Under the pieces are notes generated by a model. It searched no databases and was not told where the DNA came from. It saw only the letters and a list, made by a program, of their open reading frames with translations. This document shows, piece by piece, positions 30,109 to 38,843 of a stretch of DNA of 64,000 nucleotides. Source of the stretch: Campylobacter concisus (lineage in GTDB: Bacteria > Campylobacterota > Campylobacteria > Campylobacterales > Campylobacteraceae); contig NZ_LVLC01000012.1 of NCBI RefSeq assembly GCF_002092855.1, forward strand, positions 248,001 through 312,000, in the 5' to 3' direction. Each line of letters starts with the position of its first letter. The stretch's first letter is position 1. The translations under genes were made by a program, and so were the position numbers.

Positions 30109-32234
30109 TAGATTTTTAACCTGTAAATTTTTACGCCACTTGAGATAACAAATGGCTCAAAGTATCGCTCATCAACTCGTTCAAATATAAAAAGCTGCAC
30201 AAAAGATGAGTTAAAAGCATTTTCATCAAGCAACAATATCCGCGCATAGTCTTCTAAAAAAACCACATAAATTTTGGCGTTTTCATCTATGATTTTTTCA
30301 TCTATTCTTAAATCTCTTCCAGCACCTTTTACCTTATAAAATGATTTTACGGCTATTTTCTCGCCGTTATGCATGATAAATTTTTGCTCATTTGTAGGCA
30401 AAGTATAGCCGTCTCCGAGGTCGATACCAGCTTCGCTAATGCCATTTAATGCACTAACATGATAAAAATCCTCTTTTTGCCTTTTACCAGTTGTGACGTC
30501 GATATAGCTATATCTAAAGATATTTGGCGCGATGTCAATCATATTTGGCACAAGATAGTAATAAACCGCCTTCTTTGCCAGCGGTGGATTAAAATTTTCA
30601 CTTTTAAGCTGGCTTAAAAAAGTATTTATATCGCTTGTGTTGTAGTCTTTTAAAATTTTATCTATTGGCCTTATATTTTGCTCAAGCGAGATGTCATTAT
30701 ACGTAACTGCCACTCTTGCAAGTCTAGCCGAAAATGCCTCATCTTTTCCCAAAGCAAGGCCAACAAAATAATTATTTTCGCCACCTTGCCTACCAGGATC
30801 GTTTAAAGTCATAACATCAGCAAAATACCTTATAGCATACCCATAATCCCACCATGAAAATACATAATCATCACGCTTTGTGAGCTTTTTAAGTTCATCA
30901 AGCACCACTGCTTCATCACGGCTAATCACAGTGTTTGGCTTATATGAATAAGCAAAATCTAAATTTATAGCAAGAGCGGCTACGGCAAAAACTAAAAATG
31001 ACAAATTTTTAATGGAATTTCTAAGATCAAATAAATTTAAAAAAAAATGCAAAAAATACCCAAAACCAAGCGCAACAAGTGGTGTTACGTACATAACAAA
31101 TCTAACTCCACTAAAGAAAGAGAGGAGTCCAAGTCCAAGCATTGGTAATGTAAGCAAAAATGGACGAAATTTAAAGCAAAGTAGCAAGTAACCAATAATA
31201 GCCGCCAGTAGTATAAGAATATTTCCCGACATGAAATATATAAAATACAAAGGACTGGCACTTTTTACTTCGCTGATGAAATTATGCTCATTTATAAAGT
31301 GAAATTTATCGCTAAGAATTTCATTGCCTTTAAAAACATAAATACCTATTTTTGAAGTAACGAAATCAAAACCACCAAAATAGATAAAAATAGCTAGCAT
31401 TAAAGTAAGAAAAATGGCTAAATTTCTAGCTGAGAGTAAATTTTTATATTTGCAAAAAAGAGAGAAAAATAAAGCAATAACTGCTAAATTTAAAACCAAA
31501 ATTTTATTTGCTATTAGTGGATCTTTAGTAAAAGCATTTGAGCTTACGATGCTTATAAACATAAAAAATATCGCTTGATAATTTTGCAATCTATCTCGCA
31601 TAAAAACTAGCGTATATAGTAAAAACATAAAGAAAATACTTAAAATAAGTGCATATGAGCTTTGATACCACCAAAGATAAAGCGATACAAAGACTCCAGG
31701 CAAAACGATAAATTTTTGTTCATTTGTGTTTAAAAGCCTGATCAAAAAATAGATGATAAAAAGTGCAAATGTGACATTTAACATGTCACTATCAAAATAT
31801 CCAGGCGATGTCCTTGAAAGATAGCTTGGCAAGATAACACTCACAAACGCTGCCACAGCTCCTACCCTAAGAGCCTTAAGCTCATTTGATATCAAAATAA
31901 CTGGAAGTGCGATAAGAGGAGCTAAAAAGATGCTCATGTAAAACATCACGCTTTCGATCTTAAAAGGAAAAATTTTGCAAATATAAAAAACTATAGTTGA
32001 GATTGGGTGATTAAATGGGCTAAAGTCATTTTGCTGATGAAAGCCAGCCAGCATGTCTCTAGCACCTTCTGCGTAGCAGTATGCGTCATTTGTCGTAAGC
32101 ATAAATTCGCCATTAAAGTAAAACTCTGGCATATCCTTTGCCCACAATACCCAGAGCATCCTAGCTACAAACCCAAACAGATAAGCAGCTAGAAATATAA
32201 GTAAAATTTTACAATTTACGCTTACTTTATGCAC
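30108..32234 (-). CDS. pglB2: Second oligosaccharyltransferase PglB2
   Basis: A 708-residue STT3/PglB family protein, clearly diverged from the copy at 21588-23687. It has the catalytic D50 in TTNDAYCYAEGARDM, D148-S-D150 in GYFDSDM, and WWDYG at 461-465 in the periplasmic domain. The external-loop motif reads NFISE (E322) rather than the TIQE of the first copy. About 13 membrane helices precede the soluble part. All residues needed for activity appear present, so this is not a decaying copy. A run of nine T in the coding strand (31039-31047) is a possible slippage site. The symbol is descriptive. Confidence 0.92.
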   Translation of the reverse strand: MHKVSVNCKILLIFLAAYLFGFVARMLWVLWAKDMPEFYFNGEFMLTTNDAYCYAEGARDMLAGFHQQNDFSPFNHPISTIVFYICKIFPFKIESVMFYMSIFLAPLIALPVILISNELKALRVGAVAAFVSVILPSYLSRTSPGYFDSDMLNVTFALFIIYFLIRLLNTNEQKFIVLPGVFVSLYLWWYQSSYALILSIFFMFLLYTLVFMRDRLQNYQAIFFMFISIVSSNAFTKDPLIANKILVLNLAVIALFFSLFCKYKNLLSARNLAIFLTLMLAIFIYFGGFDFVTSKIGIYVFKGNEILSDKFHFINEHNFISEVKSASPLYFIYFMSGNILILLAAIIGYLLLCFKFRPFLLTLPMLGLGLLSFFSGVRFVMYVTPLVALGFGYFLHFFLNLFDLRNSIKNLSFLVFAVAALAINLDFAYSYKPNTVISRDEAVVLDELKKLTKRDDYVFSWWDYGYAIRYFADVMTLNDPGRQGGENNYFVGLALGKDEAFSARLARVAVTYNDISLEQNIRPIDKILKDYNTSDINTFLSQLKSENFNPPLAKKAVYYYLVPNMIDIAPNIFRYSYIDVTTGKRQKEDFYHVSALNGISEAGIDLGDGYTLPTNEQKFIMHNGEKIAVKSFYKVKGAGRDLRIDEKIIDENAKIYVVFLEDYARILLLDENAFNSSFVQLFIFERVDERYFEPFVISSGVKIYRLKI

Positions 32235-32242
32235 TAAATTCC

Positions 32243-33475
32243 TTACAGCCTAGCGTCAGCCTCTGGGTAGATATTTTTTATATCGTAAACTAAATGTCCT
32301 TTTAGATTTAGCTTTTTAAACTCATTGTGAGCTACGGCAATCACGATGCAGTCGTAGTCATCTAGGTTATACTCTTTCACTAGATCAAAGCCGTACTCGT
32401 GTTTTACCTCAGCACTATCAGCCCAAGGATCAGTCACATCGACCTTGCAGCCAAAATCTTTTAGCTCATCAACCACGTCTATAACGCGAGAATTTCTTAT
32501 ATCTGGGCAGTTTTCTTTAAATGTCATACCAAGAACAAGCACGCGGGCTTTGTTGATAAGCACGCCTTTTCTTATCATTAGTTTTATAACCTGATCAGCT
32601 GCGTATCTGCCCATATCGTCGTTGATACGGCGGCCTGCTAGGATCATTTCAGGATGATAGCCTACCTCTTGAGCTTTGTGAGTTAGATAATATGGATCTA
32701 CGCCGATGCAGTGACCACCAACTAGACCTGGGCGGAAATTTAAGAAATTCCACTTAGTACCTGCAGCCTCAAGCACATCAATAGTGTTGATATGAAGCTT
32801 TTCAAAAAGCATCGCAAGCTCGTTTATAAAAGCGATGTTGATGTCCCGTTGGGTGTTTTCGATGACCTTTGCAGCCTCTGCTACTTTGATGCTTGAAGCT
32901 TTGTGAGTGCCAGCTGTGATGATCGAGCGATAAATTTCATCGACCTTGTCGGCTATCTCAGGAGTTGAACCGCTAGTAATCTTTTTGATCTTTGTTACGG
33001 TATGCTCTTTATCACCTGGGTTTATACGCTCTGGCGAATAGCCGCAGAAGAAGTCTTTGTTAAATTTCAAACCGCTTTTTTCAAGAAGTGGCACGCAAAT
33101 TTCTTCTGTAACGCCTGGATAAACGGTGCTCTCATAAACAACGATGTCGCCTTTTTTAAGCACTTTTGCCACACTCTCAGTCGCTTTTACGACTGGAGTT
33201 AGATCAGGGCGTTTGTTCTTATCTATCGGAGTCGGGACGGTCACGATGAAGAAGTTGCACTCTTTAATATCGTCTAAATTTAGGCTAAATTTCATACCAT
33301 TATCGATCGCTTTTTTCATCTGCTCGTTGCTAAGTTCAAGCGTTCTATCATAGCCACTTTTAAGCTCTTCTATACGTTTTGCATTTACATCAAAGCCTAC
33401 TACTTCGTACTTTTCACTAAAAGCTGCTGCAAGTGGAAGTCCAACATATCCAAGTCCTACTACTGCTATTTTCAT
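32243..33475 (-). CDS. Nucleotide-sugar dehydrogenase, UDP-GalNAc/GlcNAc 6-dehydrogenase type (WbpO/TviB-like)
   Basis: The protein oxidises C6 of a UDP-sugar to a uronic acid with NAD. It has the Rossmann [51 protein letters not shown] and the catalytic Cys in [35 protein letters not shown] is the form seen in UDP-HexNAc dehydrogenases (TviB, WbpO), whereas the neighbour at 33909-35231 has the UDP-glucose form. The 410-residue length is normal. It suggests a HexNAcA residue in a local glycan. Confidence 0.9.
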   Translation of the reverse strand: MKIAVVGLGYVGLPLAAAFSEKYEVVGFDVNAKRIEELKSGYDRTLELSNEQMKKAIDNGMKFSLNLDDIKECNFFIVTVPTPIDKNKRPDLTPVVKATESVAKVLKKGDIVVYESTVYPGVTEEICVPLLEKSGLKFNKDFFCGYSPERINPGDKEHTVTKIKKITSGSTPEIADKVDEIYRSIITAGTHKASSIKVAEAAKVIENTQRDINIAFINELAMLFEKLHINTIDVLEAAGTKWNFLNFRPGLVGGHCIGVDPYYLTHKAQEVGYHPEMILAGRRINDDMGRYAADQVIKLMIRKGVLINKARVLVLGMTFKENCPDIRNSRVIDVVDELKDFGCKVDVTDPWADSAEVKHEYGFDLVKEYNLDDYDCIVIAVAHNEFKKLNLKGHLVYDIKNIYPEADARL

Positions 33476-33912
33476 TTACTTTTTCCTTTCTTTTTTGCTT
33501 CTATCTTTTTTACGCGTTCGTACATTCTTATTTCCGCACTTACACCTTTTGGAGTTATAATTCTAATAGGGCTAACGCCTGGTAAAATTTGAGTGAGCTC
33601 GTAATAAACCCGTCTCTTTTTCTTTCCGTCCTTGCATAGCATCATCGTTTGCGCTAGCTCATCCCCGCCGCTAAATTCATAATAAATCCCGCGCGCGTCC
33701 TCTTTTTCTTCAAGCTTTCCGCCGAGCAAAAAGGCAAAGTTGCAGTCGATTTCTATCTCTTTAAAAAAAGCGACTTCGTATTTAAAATAATCAGGCGGCA
33801 TCTTTGAGATAGGTAACTCAAAAATATTTTCCTCGGTTTTTGCCGCATTTTCGCCCGCCAAAAGTACAAACGGAAGCGTGCAAGCTGCAATAAAAAGTAA
33901 AAATTTTCTCAT
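33472..33912 (-). CDS. eco: Ecotin-family periplasmic serine protease inhibitor
   Basis: The 146-residue protein has a signal peptide (about 1-19, FVLLAG). Its mature part matches ecotin: [18 protein letters not shown] corresponds to the E. coli VDCN...GGKLENK, and [13 protein letters not shown] corresponds to STMMACPDGKKEKK. The reactive-site Met pair (M90-M91) and the two Cys that form the disulfide (C57, C93) are conserved, as is the [14 protein letters not shown] tail. Ecotin blocks trypsin-like proteases including neutrophil elastase. It lies between two sugar dehydrogenase genes with 4-base overlaps at both ends, an odd place for it. Confidence 0.88.
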   Translation of the reverse strand: MRKFLLFIAACTLPFVLLAGENAAKTEENIFELPISKMPPDYFKYEVAFFKEIEIDCNFAFLLGGKLEEKEDARGIYYEFSGGDELAQTMMLCKDGKKKRRVYYELTQILPGVSPIRIITPKGVSAEIRMYERVKKIEAKKKGKSK

Positions 33913-35231
33913 GCCTTTACTCCGATTTGAAAATACTTAAATCCATGCTCAGCTAAAATTTTAGCGTTGTATTGGTTACGTCCGTCAAAAATAACGGCAT
34001 TTTTTAGCCTCTCTTTGATCTCCATAAAATCAGGCGATCTAAACTCGCTCCACTCGGTCACAAGCACCATAGCATCGGCGTTATTAAGCGCGTCATATTT
34101 ATTTTTAGCATATTTCACATCTAAATTTGGTATATATTTTTTAGCTTCCTCGCTTGATTTTGGATCATAAGCGACCACTTTTGCGCCAGCTTCGTCTAAA
34201 AGCTTTATCAAAGTTAGCGAGCTAGCCTCTCTCATATCATCGGTATTTGGCTTAAATGCAAGCCCCCAAAGCGCGATCGTCTTGCCCTTTAGATCTCCAC
34301 CAAAGAAGTTATAAATTTTCTCAAATAGTACTCTTTTTTGCGCCTTATTTCTTGACTCGACCGCGTTTAAAAGCTCTGGCTCAAATCCATTTTGTCTAGC
34401 TGTGTAGATGAGTGCCTCAACGTCTTTTGGAAAGCAGCTGCCGCCGTATCCGCAACCTGGATAGATGAAGCTATATCCGATCCTTGAGTCGCTGCCGATG
34501 CCTTTTCTTACTAAATTTACATCAGCGCCCACGCGTTCACAGATATTTGCTATCTCGTTTATGAAGCTTATTTTGGTTGCTAGCATCGAATTTGCAGCGT
34601 ATTTTGTCATCTCGGCTGATTTTACGTCCATACAAATGAGTCTGTCGTGATTTTTCATAAATGGCTCGTAAAGCTCTCTCATCACGCTAAAGCCCCACTC
34701 GCTGCTAGCTCCGATAACTACGCGATCTGGCTTTAAAAAATCTTCAACCGCCGCGCCCTCTTTTAAAAACTCTGGGTTTGAGACGACTTCAAATTTAACC
34801 TTTGCATTTCTCTTTTTAAGCTCAGCCTCGATCACCTCATGCACCTTAGCTCCTGTGCCTACCGGAACGGTTGATTTATCGACTACGATTAGCGGTTTGC
34901 TTAAATTTTCTCCGATAGATTTTGCCACCGATAGGACATATTTTAAATCCGCCTGTCCATCAGCGCCCATAGGCGTACCAACTGCGATAAATAGCACATC
35001 CGCATGCTCTAGTACTTCAGTTATTTGCGTGCTAAATTTAAGCGAGCCATTTTTATAGCACTCACTCACGATATCAGCAAGCCCTGGCTCATATATCGGT
35101 ACGACGCCATTTTTTAGTGCCTCGATCTTTTTTTCATCGACATCGACGCAGATCACGTCGTTGCCCATCTTAGCAAAGCATGCACCACTCACTAGTCCAA
35201 CGTATCCAGTTCCAATCACAGCTACTTTCAT
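33909..35231 (-). CDS. ugd: UDP-glucose 6-dehydrogenase
   Basis: Ugd makes UDP-glucuronate. The sequence has KVAVIGTGYVGLVSGACFA, AVGTPMGADGQADL, VDKSTVPVGTG and the catalytic Cys in YPGCGYGGSCFPKDVEAL. FKPNTDDMREA in the C-terminal half is also typical. I chose the ATG at 35231 (MKVAVIGTGYVG) with AAGGA 6 bases before it, giving 440 residues; a longer reading would run into gne. Its product is the substrate of the epimerase at 37740-38798. Confidence 0.93.
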   Translation of the reverse strand: MKVAVIGTGYVGLVSGACFAKMGNDVICVDVDEKKIEALKNGVVPIYEPGLADIVSECYKNGSLKFSTQITEVLEHADVLFIAVGTPMGADGQADLKYVLSVAKSIGENLSKPLIVVDKSTVPVGTGAKVHEVIEAELKKRNAKVKFEVVSNPEFLKEGAAVEDFLKPDRVVIGASSEWGFSVMRELYEPFMKNHDRLICMDVKSAEMTKYAANSMLATKISFINEIANICERVGADVNLVRKGIGSDSRIGYSFIYPGCGYGGSCFPKDVEALIYTARQNGFEPELLNAVESRNKAQKRVLFEKIYNFFGGDLKGKTIALWGLAFKPNTDDMREASSLTLIKLLDEAGAKVVAYDPKSSEEAKKYIPNLDVKYAKNKYDALNNADAMVLVTEWSEFRSPDFMEIKERLKNAVIFDGRNQYNAKILAEHGFKYFQIGVKA

Positions 35232-35239
35232 GCTTATCC

Positions 35240-36223
35240 TTAAATTTTCTTTTCCCACTCAAGGGCAGTTTTTATGATGAGCGCTAGATCGTCTCTTTTT
35301 GGATTCCAGCTTGTTAGCGAGCGCAGTTTGCTTGCGTTTGAGATAAGAATAGCTGGGTCGCCGTCCCTTCTTGGCGCATTTAACACTTTAAAATTTACCC
35401 CACTCACCTCTTTTGCAGTCTCGATGACCTCTTTTACGCTAAATCCTCTGCCGTATCCCACGTTAAAAATTTCGCTACCATTTTTACCAATATACTCTAG
35501 TGCACTAATGTGAGCATCTGCTAGGTCACTAACGTGAATGTAGTCTCTTACGCATGTGCCATCTTTTGTCGCGTAGTCATCACCAAAAATGCCCATACTC
35601 TCGCGCTTGCCAAGTATAGTTTGCACAGCCACCTTGATAAGGTGCGTGGCATTTGGATAATTTTGACCGATAAGTCCCTCTTCGTCTGCGCCTGCTACGT
35701 TGAAATAGCGTAAAATCGCAAATTTAAAATTTTTATTTGAAGCGGCATAATCTTTAATGATCTGCTCGCTCATAAGCTTGCTTCTACCATATGGATTTAT
35801 CGGATTTGTAGGCGTTGTTTCACTCACCTCTGCCACGTCTGGCTCGCCGTAAACTGCGGCAGTTGAGCTAAATATAAATTTATTTACATTATAAGTTTTT
35901 GCGTATCTTAGCACCCTCGCAACGTTTGCGGTGTTGTTTAGATAGTATTTTAGCGGCTCACTCATACTCTCAAAAACCTCTATAAACGCTGCAAAATGGA
36001 TGATCGCATCAAATTTACCATTTTCAAAAATTTCACTTAGATCATCTTCTAAATTTGCGTTTATAAATTTAAAATTTCCGATTTTTTGGAGCGCCTCAAG
36101 TGCTTTTTGTGAGCCTTTGCAGAGATTATCGATGATAGTTATCTCATCATTGCCTTGCTTTAAAAGTGCTTTTACTACGTGGCTGCCGATGTATCCAGCA
36201 CCACCTGTTACTAAAATTTTCAA
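35240..36223 (-). CDS. gne: UDP-glucose/UDP-GlcNAc 4-epimerase (Gne/GalE)
   Basis: An extended SDR epimerase with KILVTGGAGYIGSHVVKAL, SSTAAVYGEP and the YxxxK in NPYGRSKLMSE. FAAFIEVFESMSEPLKYYLNNT and KDGTCVRDYIHVSDLADAH are close to C. jejuni Gne, which makes UDP-GalNAc for the N-glycan and LOS. It is the first gene of the long pgl locus on this strand, the place it also has in C. jejuni. The 327-residue length is normal. Confidence 0.92.
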   Translation of the reverse strand: MKILVTGGAGYIGSHVVKALLKQGNDEITIIDNLCKGSQKALEALQKIGNFKFINANLEDDLSEIFENGKFDAIIHFAAFIEVFESMSEPLKYYLNNTANVARVLRYAKTYNVNKFIFSSTAAVYGEPDVAEVSETTPTNPINPYGRSKLMSEQIIKDYAASNKNFKFAILRYFNVAGADEEGLIGQNYPNATHLIKVAVQTILGKRESMGIFGDDYATKDGTCVRDYIHVSDLADAHISALEYIGKNGSEIFNVGYGRGFSVKEVIETAKEVSGVNFKVLNAPRRDGDPAILISNASKLRSLTSWNPKRDDLALIIKTALEWEKKI

Positions 36224-36250
36224 GTTTAAGCCTTTCGTAAAAAGTGGTTA

Positions 36251-36256
36251 ATTTTA
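36251..36256 (-). promoter_or_regulatory. Possible -10 box for the gne-to-pgl operon
   Basis: On the minus strand TAAAAT in TTTTTGATAAAATTAACC lies 27 bases before the gne ATG and after a T-rich stretch. It is the only gap over 60 bases upstream of the pgl genes down to hisA, so it may drive the whole locus. Confidence 0.4.
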
Positions 36257-36303
36257 TCAAAAATAGAGTAAAGCAAAAGTAAAGCAAGGCTTTTGAATAA
36301 ATT

Positions 36304-37155
36304 TTAATCTTCTCTAACCCTTAAAAATATTGGAAATCTTGGCTTGCCTTTGGCTGTTAAATTTTGAAATTTATATGTGATTATGGAGCCTATCTTTGGG
36401 GGATTTGTACGTTGCTCGTCGCTTAGTCCTGAGCCTATTTTAAAGATAGTGCCAGATTTTGGCTCGCCAGCTTTTTCTTCATCATCTTTGCCACCAAGCG
36501 CTTTACAGGTAAGCGAGCCAGCAAGATTTGCGTATTTGCCGCTGCCTTTGTTTATAGAGACCACCTCGCACTCGGCGTCTTTAAATTTTTTAAATTTTAG
36601 TGCATTTTTGCTTCTTTTTCGCTCGTACGGCGCATTTGGCTCACGCACGACTGCTCCCTCTCCGCCTTTTACAATAATGTCCTCTGTGAATTTTAAAAAG
36701 TGGGCGTTATCACGCATTTTTATCTGTTTTATGATGATCAAATTTTGATTTGGTTCATTTTTTAGAAATTTAGCCAAAACTTCAAGCCTATCAAGCAAGC
36801 CACCACTTGCCTCCGGCACGTCAAAAACGTGAAATTTAAGCCTGCTCCACGCCTTTTCATCTGGCAGTTTATCCATCACAGTAGCCTGAATTTCTTCAAA
36901 TTTAAGCTCATTTGCATAAAGCTCGCCATCGAGTGCAAATTTTGGGAAATTTTTAGTAAAACTTAGCGGTGCATTCAGCTTTTTGCCCTGTCTTGAGAGT
37001 AAATTCTCTCCGTCCCAGTAGGCACGCACGCCATCAAGCTTCTCGCTAGCTAGCCAGCCTGAGACGTTTTGATCTTTATACTCGCTAAGGCGCAGCAAAT
37101 CAAGAGAAAATGCAAAATTTAAAAGGGCTAAAGCCACAAAAATTATTCTAATCAA
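36304..37155 (-). CDS. lig: ATP-dependent DNA ligase, small, with signal peptide
   Basis: The nucleotidyltransferase motif I is EKLDGVRAYWDG, with Lys as the AMP acceptor; SRQGKKL, DGELY, EGAVVR and LKFKKFKDAEC follow as motifs III-V. It ends with a short OB-fold region. The hydrophobic N-terminus (IRIIFVALALLNFAFS) looks like a signal peptide. Related ligases of Gram-negatives such as Haemophilus and Campylobacter have one too and are thought to act on DNA in the periplasm, possibly during uptake. I chose the TTG at 37155 with AAGG 7 bases before it and a TTGA overlap with the tag stop; a TTG 21 bases earlier is also possible. Confidence 0.9.
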   Translation of the reverse strand: MIRIIFVALALLNFAFSLDLLRLSEYKDQNVSGWLASEKLDGVRAYWDGENLLSRQGKKLNAPLSFTKNFPKFALDGELYANELKFEEIQATVMDKLPDEKAWSRLKFHVFDVPEASGGLLDRLEVLAKFLKNEPNQNLIIIKQIKMRDNAHFLKFTEDIIVKGGEGAVVREPNAPYERKRSKNALKFKKFKDAECEVVSINKGSGKYANLAGSLTCKALGGKDDEEKAGEPKSGTIFKIGSGLSDEQRTNPPKIGSIITYKFQNLTAKGKPRFPIFLRVRED

Positions 37156-37730
37156 GCTTTTGCCTTGCAAAAACAATAATCCATATGATCGTCTACAACG
37201 CCCACACTTTGCAAAAATGCATAGGTGCTAACAGAGCCTAAAAATTTAAACCCTCGCTTTTTTAGCTCCTTTGCCACAAAGTCTGACATAGGCGTAGTGG
37301 CTGGCACTTGTTTGATATCTTGATAGTGATTTATGATCTGCTTGCCGTCAAATTTGGAATCAAATTTTTTTAATAAATATCCCCAAAGATAGTCATAAAA
37401 ACTACCAAATTCTTGCGTTACGGATAAAAATACAATGGCGTTTGCAGAAAGTGATTTTAGTTTTAATTGGTTACGGATCAGCCTCTCATTTTGCATAAAT
37501 TTAGCTATCTCAGCCTCGCCGTAAAGCTTGATCTTCTCTGGATCAAAGCCATCAAACGCCTCTCTCATAGCCTCTCTTTTTTGAAGCACTCCATGCCACG
37601 AAAGTCCCGCCTGAAAACCCTCCAGAACTATCATTTCGAAAAATTTTCTATCATCTTTTACGACTTTGCCCCACTCGTTATCGTGGTAAGCTATATCAAG
37701 CTCGCCTTTTGCCCATTCACATCGCCTCAT
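37152..37730 (-). CDS. tag: DNA-3-methyladenine glycosylase I
   Basis: Tag removes 3-methyladenine from DNA. RCEWAKGELDIAYHDNEWGK holds the first zinc ligands (Cys4 and the following His), VLEGFQAGLSWHGVLQKR the substrate pocket, and VDDHMDYCFCK the C-terminal zinc ligands. The 192-residue length is normal. The ATG is 9 bases from the end of the upstream epimerase gene, and the stop overlaps the ligase start, so two DNA repair genes sit in one transcription unit. Confidence 0.95.
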   Translation of the reverse strand: MRRCEWAKGELDIAYHDNEWGKVVKDDRKFFEMIVLEGFQAGLSWHGVLQKREAMREAFDGFDPEKIKLYGEAEIAKFMQNERLIRNQLKLKSLSANAIVFLSVTQEFGSFYDYLWGYLLKKFDSKFDGKQIINHYQDIKQVPATTPMSDFVAKELKKRGFKFLGSVSTYAFLQSVGVVDDHMDYCFCKAKA

Positions 37731-37739
37731 CTGCTTTCC

Positions 37740-38798
37740 TTAAATCTTAACTCCGTAAAACTCGCAGTACCACTCGACAAATTTAGCCACACCGTCGTTT
37801 ACCTTTGTATTTGGCTTGTAGTCAAAGTCAGCCACCAAATCGCTCACATCAGCAAATGTCGCTGGCACGTCGCCTGCTTGAAGTGGGAGGAAATTTTTCT
37901 TGATCTCGCGGCCGATCTTTATCTCAACCGCCTTGATGTAGTCCATGAGCTCGACTGGGCTGTTGTTACCGATATTATATACCTTAAACGGCGCTTTTGA
38001 AGTAGCAGGGTCTGGGTGCTTTGCGTCCCAAGCTGGGTTTGGCTTGGCTGGGTTGTCGATGCATTTAATTATGCCCTTTACGATGTCGTCCACGTAGGTA
38101 AAGTCGCGCTTCATCTTGCCATAGTTAAAAACATCGATAGTTTTATCTTTAAGCGCAGCATCAACAAACAAAAATAGTGCCATATCAGGACGTCCCCATG
38201 GTCCATAAACCGTAAAAAAGCGAAGTCCAGTCGTTGGTACGTTGAATAGATGGCTATAGGTGTGTGCCATCATCTCGTTACTCTTTTTAGTCGCTGCGTA
38301 GAGGCTTATAGGGTGATTTACCGCCTCGTGCGTAGAAAACGGCATGTTTTCATTTAGGCCATAAACCGAACTAGAGCTTGCATAGACTAAATTTTTGATC
38401 TCATTGTGGCGGCAGCACTCGAGGATATTCACAAAGCCTGTGATGTTGCTGTCTATATAGGCTTTTGGATTTATGAGCGAGTAGCGAACGCCTGCTTGTG
38501 CGGCTAAATTTACCACTATGTCAAATTTTTCTTTAGCAAAAAGCTCTTTCATCGTCTTTTCATCAGCGAGGTCTGCTTTTATAAATTTTAAATTAGGCTG
38601 CGTTTTTGAGGTGATAAGCTTGCCATAGTCTATCTCGCTCGTATCAAAGCCAGCCGTTTTTAGGCGCGCGAGCTTTAAATTTACATCATAGTAGTCATTT
38701 ATAACGTCATATCCAACGACCTCATCGCCACGTGCCACAAGGGCATTTGCAAGGTGAAATCCTATAAATCCAGCTGTTCCAGTTACTAAAATTTTCAT
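37740..38798 (-). CDS. NAD-dependent epimerase, UDP-glucuronate 4-epimerase type
   Basis: An extended SDR enzyme: KILVTGTAGFIGFHLANALVARGDEVVGYDVINDYYDVNLK is the usual N-terminus of UDP-glucuronate 4-epimerases, and SSSSVYGLNENMPFS and the YxxxK in YAATKKSNE form the catalytic site. The stretch YNIGNNSPVELMDYIKAVE is also typical. It would turn UDP-GlcA into UDP-GalA, using the product of ugd at 33909-35231. The 352-residue length is normal. It is separated from the pgl genes by tag and lig. Confidence 0.88.
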   Translation of the reverse strand: MKILVTGTAGFIGFHLANALVARGDEVVGYDVINDYYDVNLKLARLKTAGFDTSEIDYGKLITSKTQPNLKFIKADLADEKTMKELFAKEKFDIVVNLAAQAGVRYSLINPKAYIDSNITGFVNILECCRHNEIKNLVYASSSSVYGLNENMPFSTHEAVNHPISLYAATKKSNEMMAHTYSHLFNVPTTGLRFFTVYGPWGRPDMALFLFVDAALKDKTIDVFNYGKMKRDFTYVDDIVKGIIKCIDNPAKPNPAWDAKHPDPATSKAPFKVYNIGNNSPVELMDYIKAVEIKIGREIKKNFLPLQAGDVPATFADVSDLVADFDYKPNTKVNDGVAKFVEWYCEFYGVKI

Positions 38799-38843
38799 AT
38801 TTTTCCTTTCATTTTTGGCTTATTTTAGTGCAAAAATGTAAAT

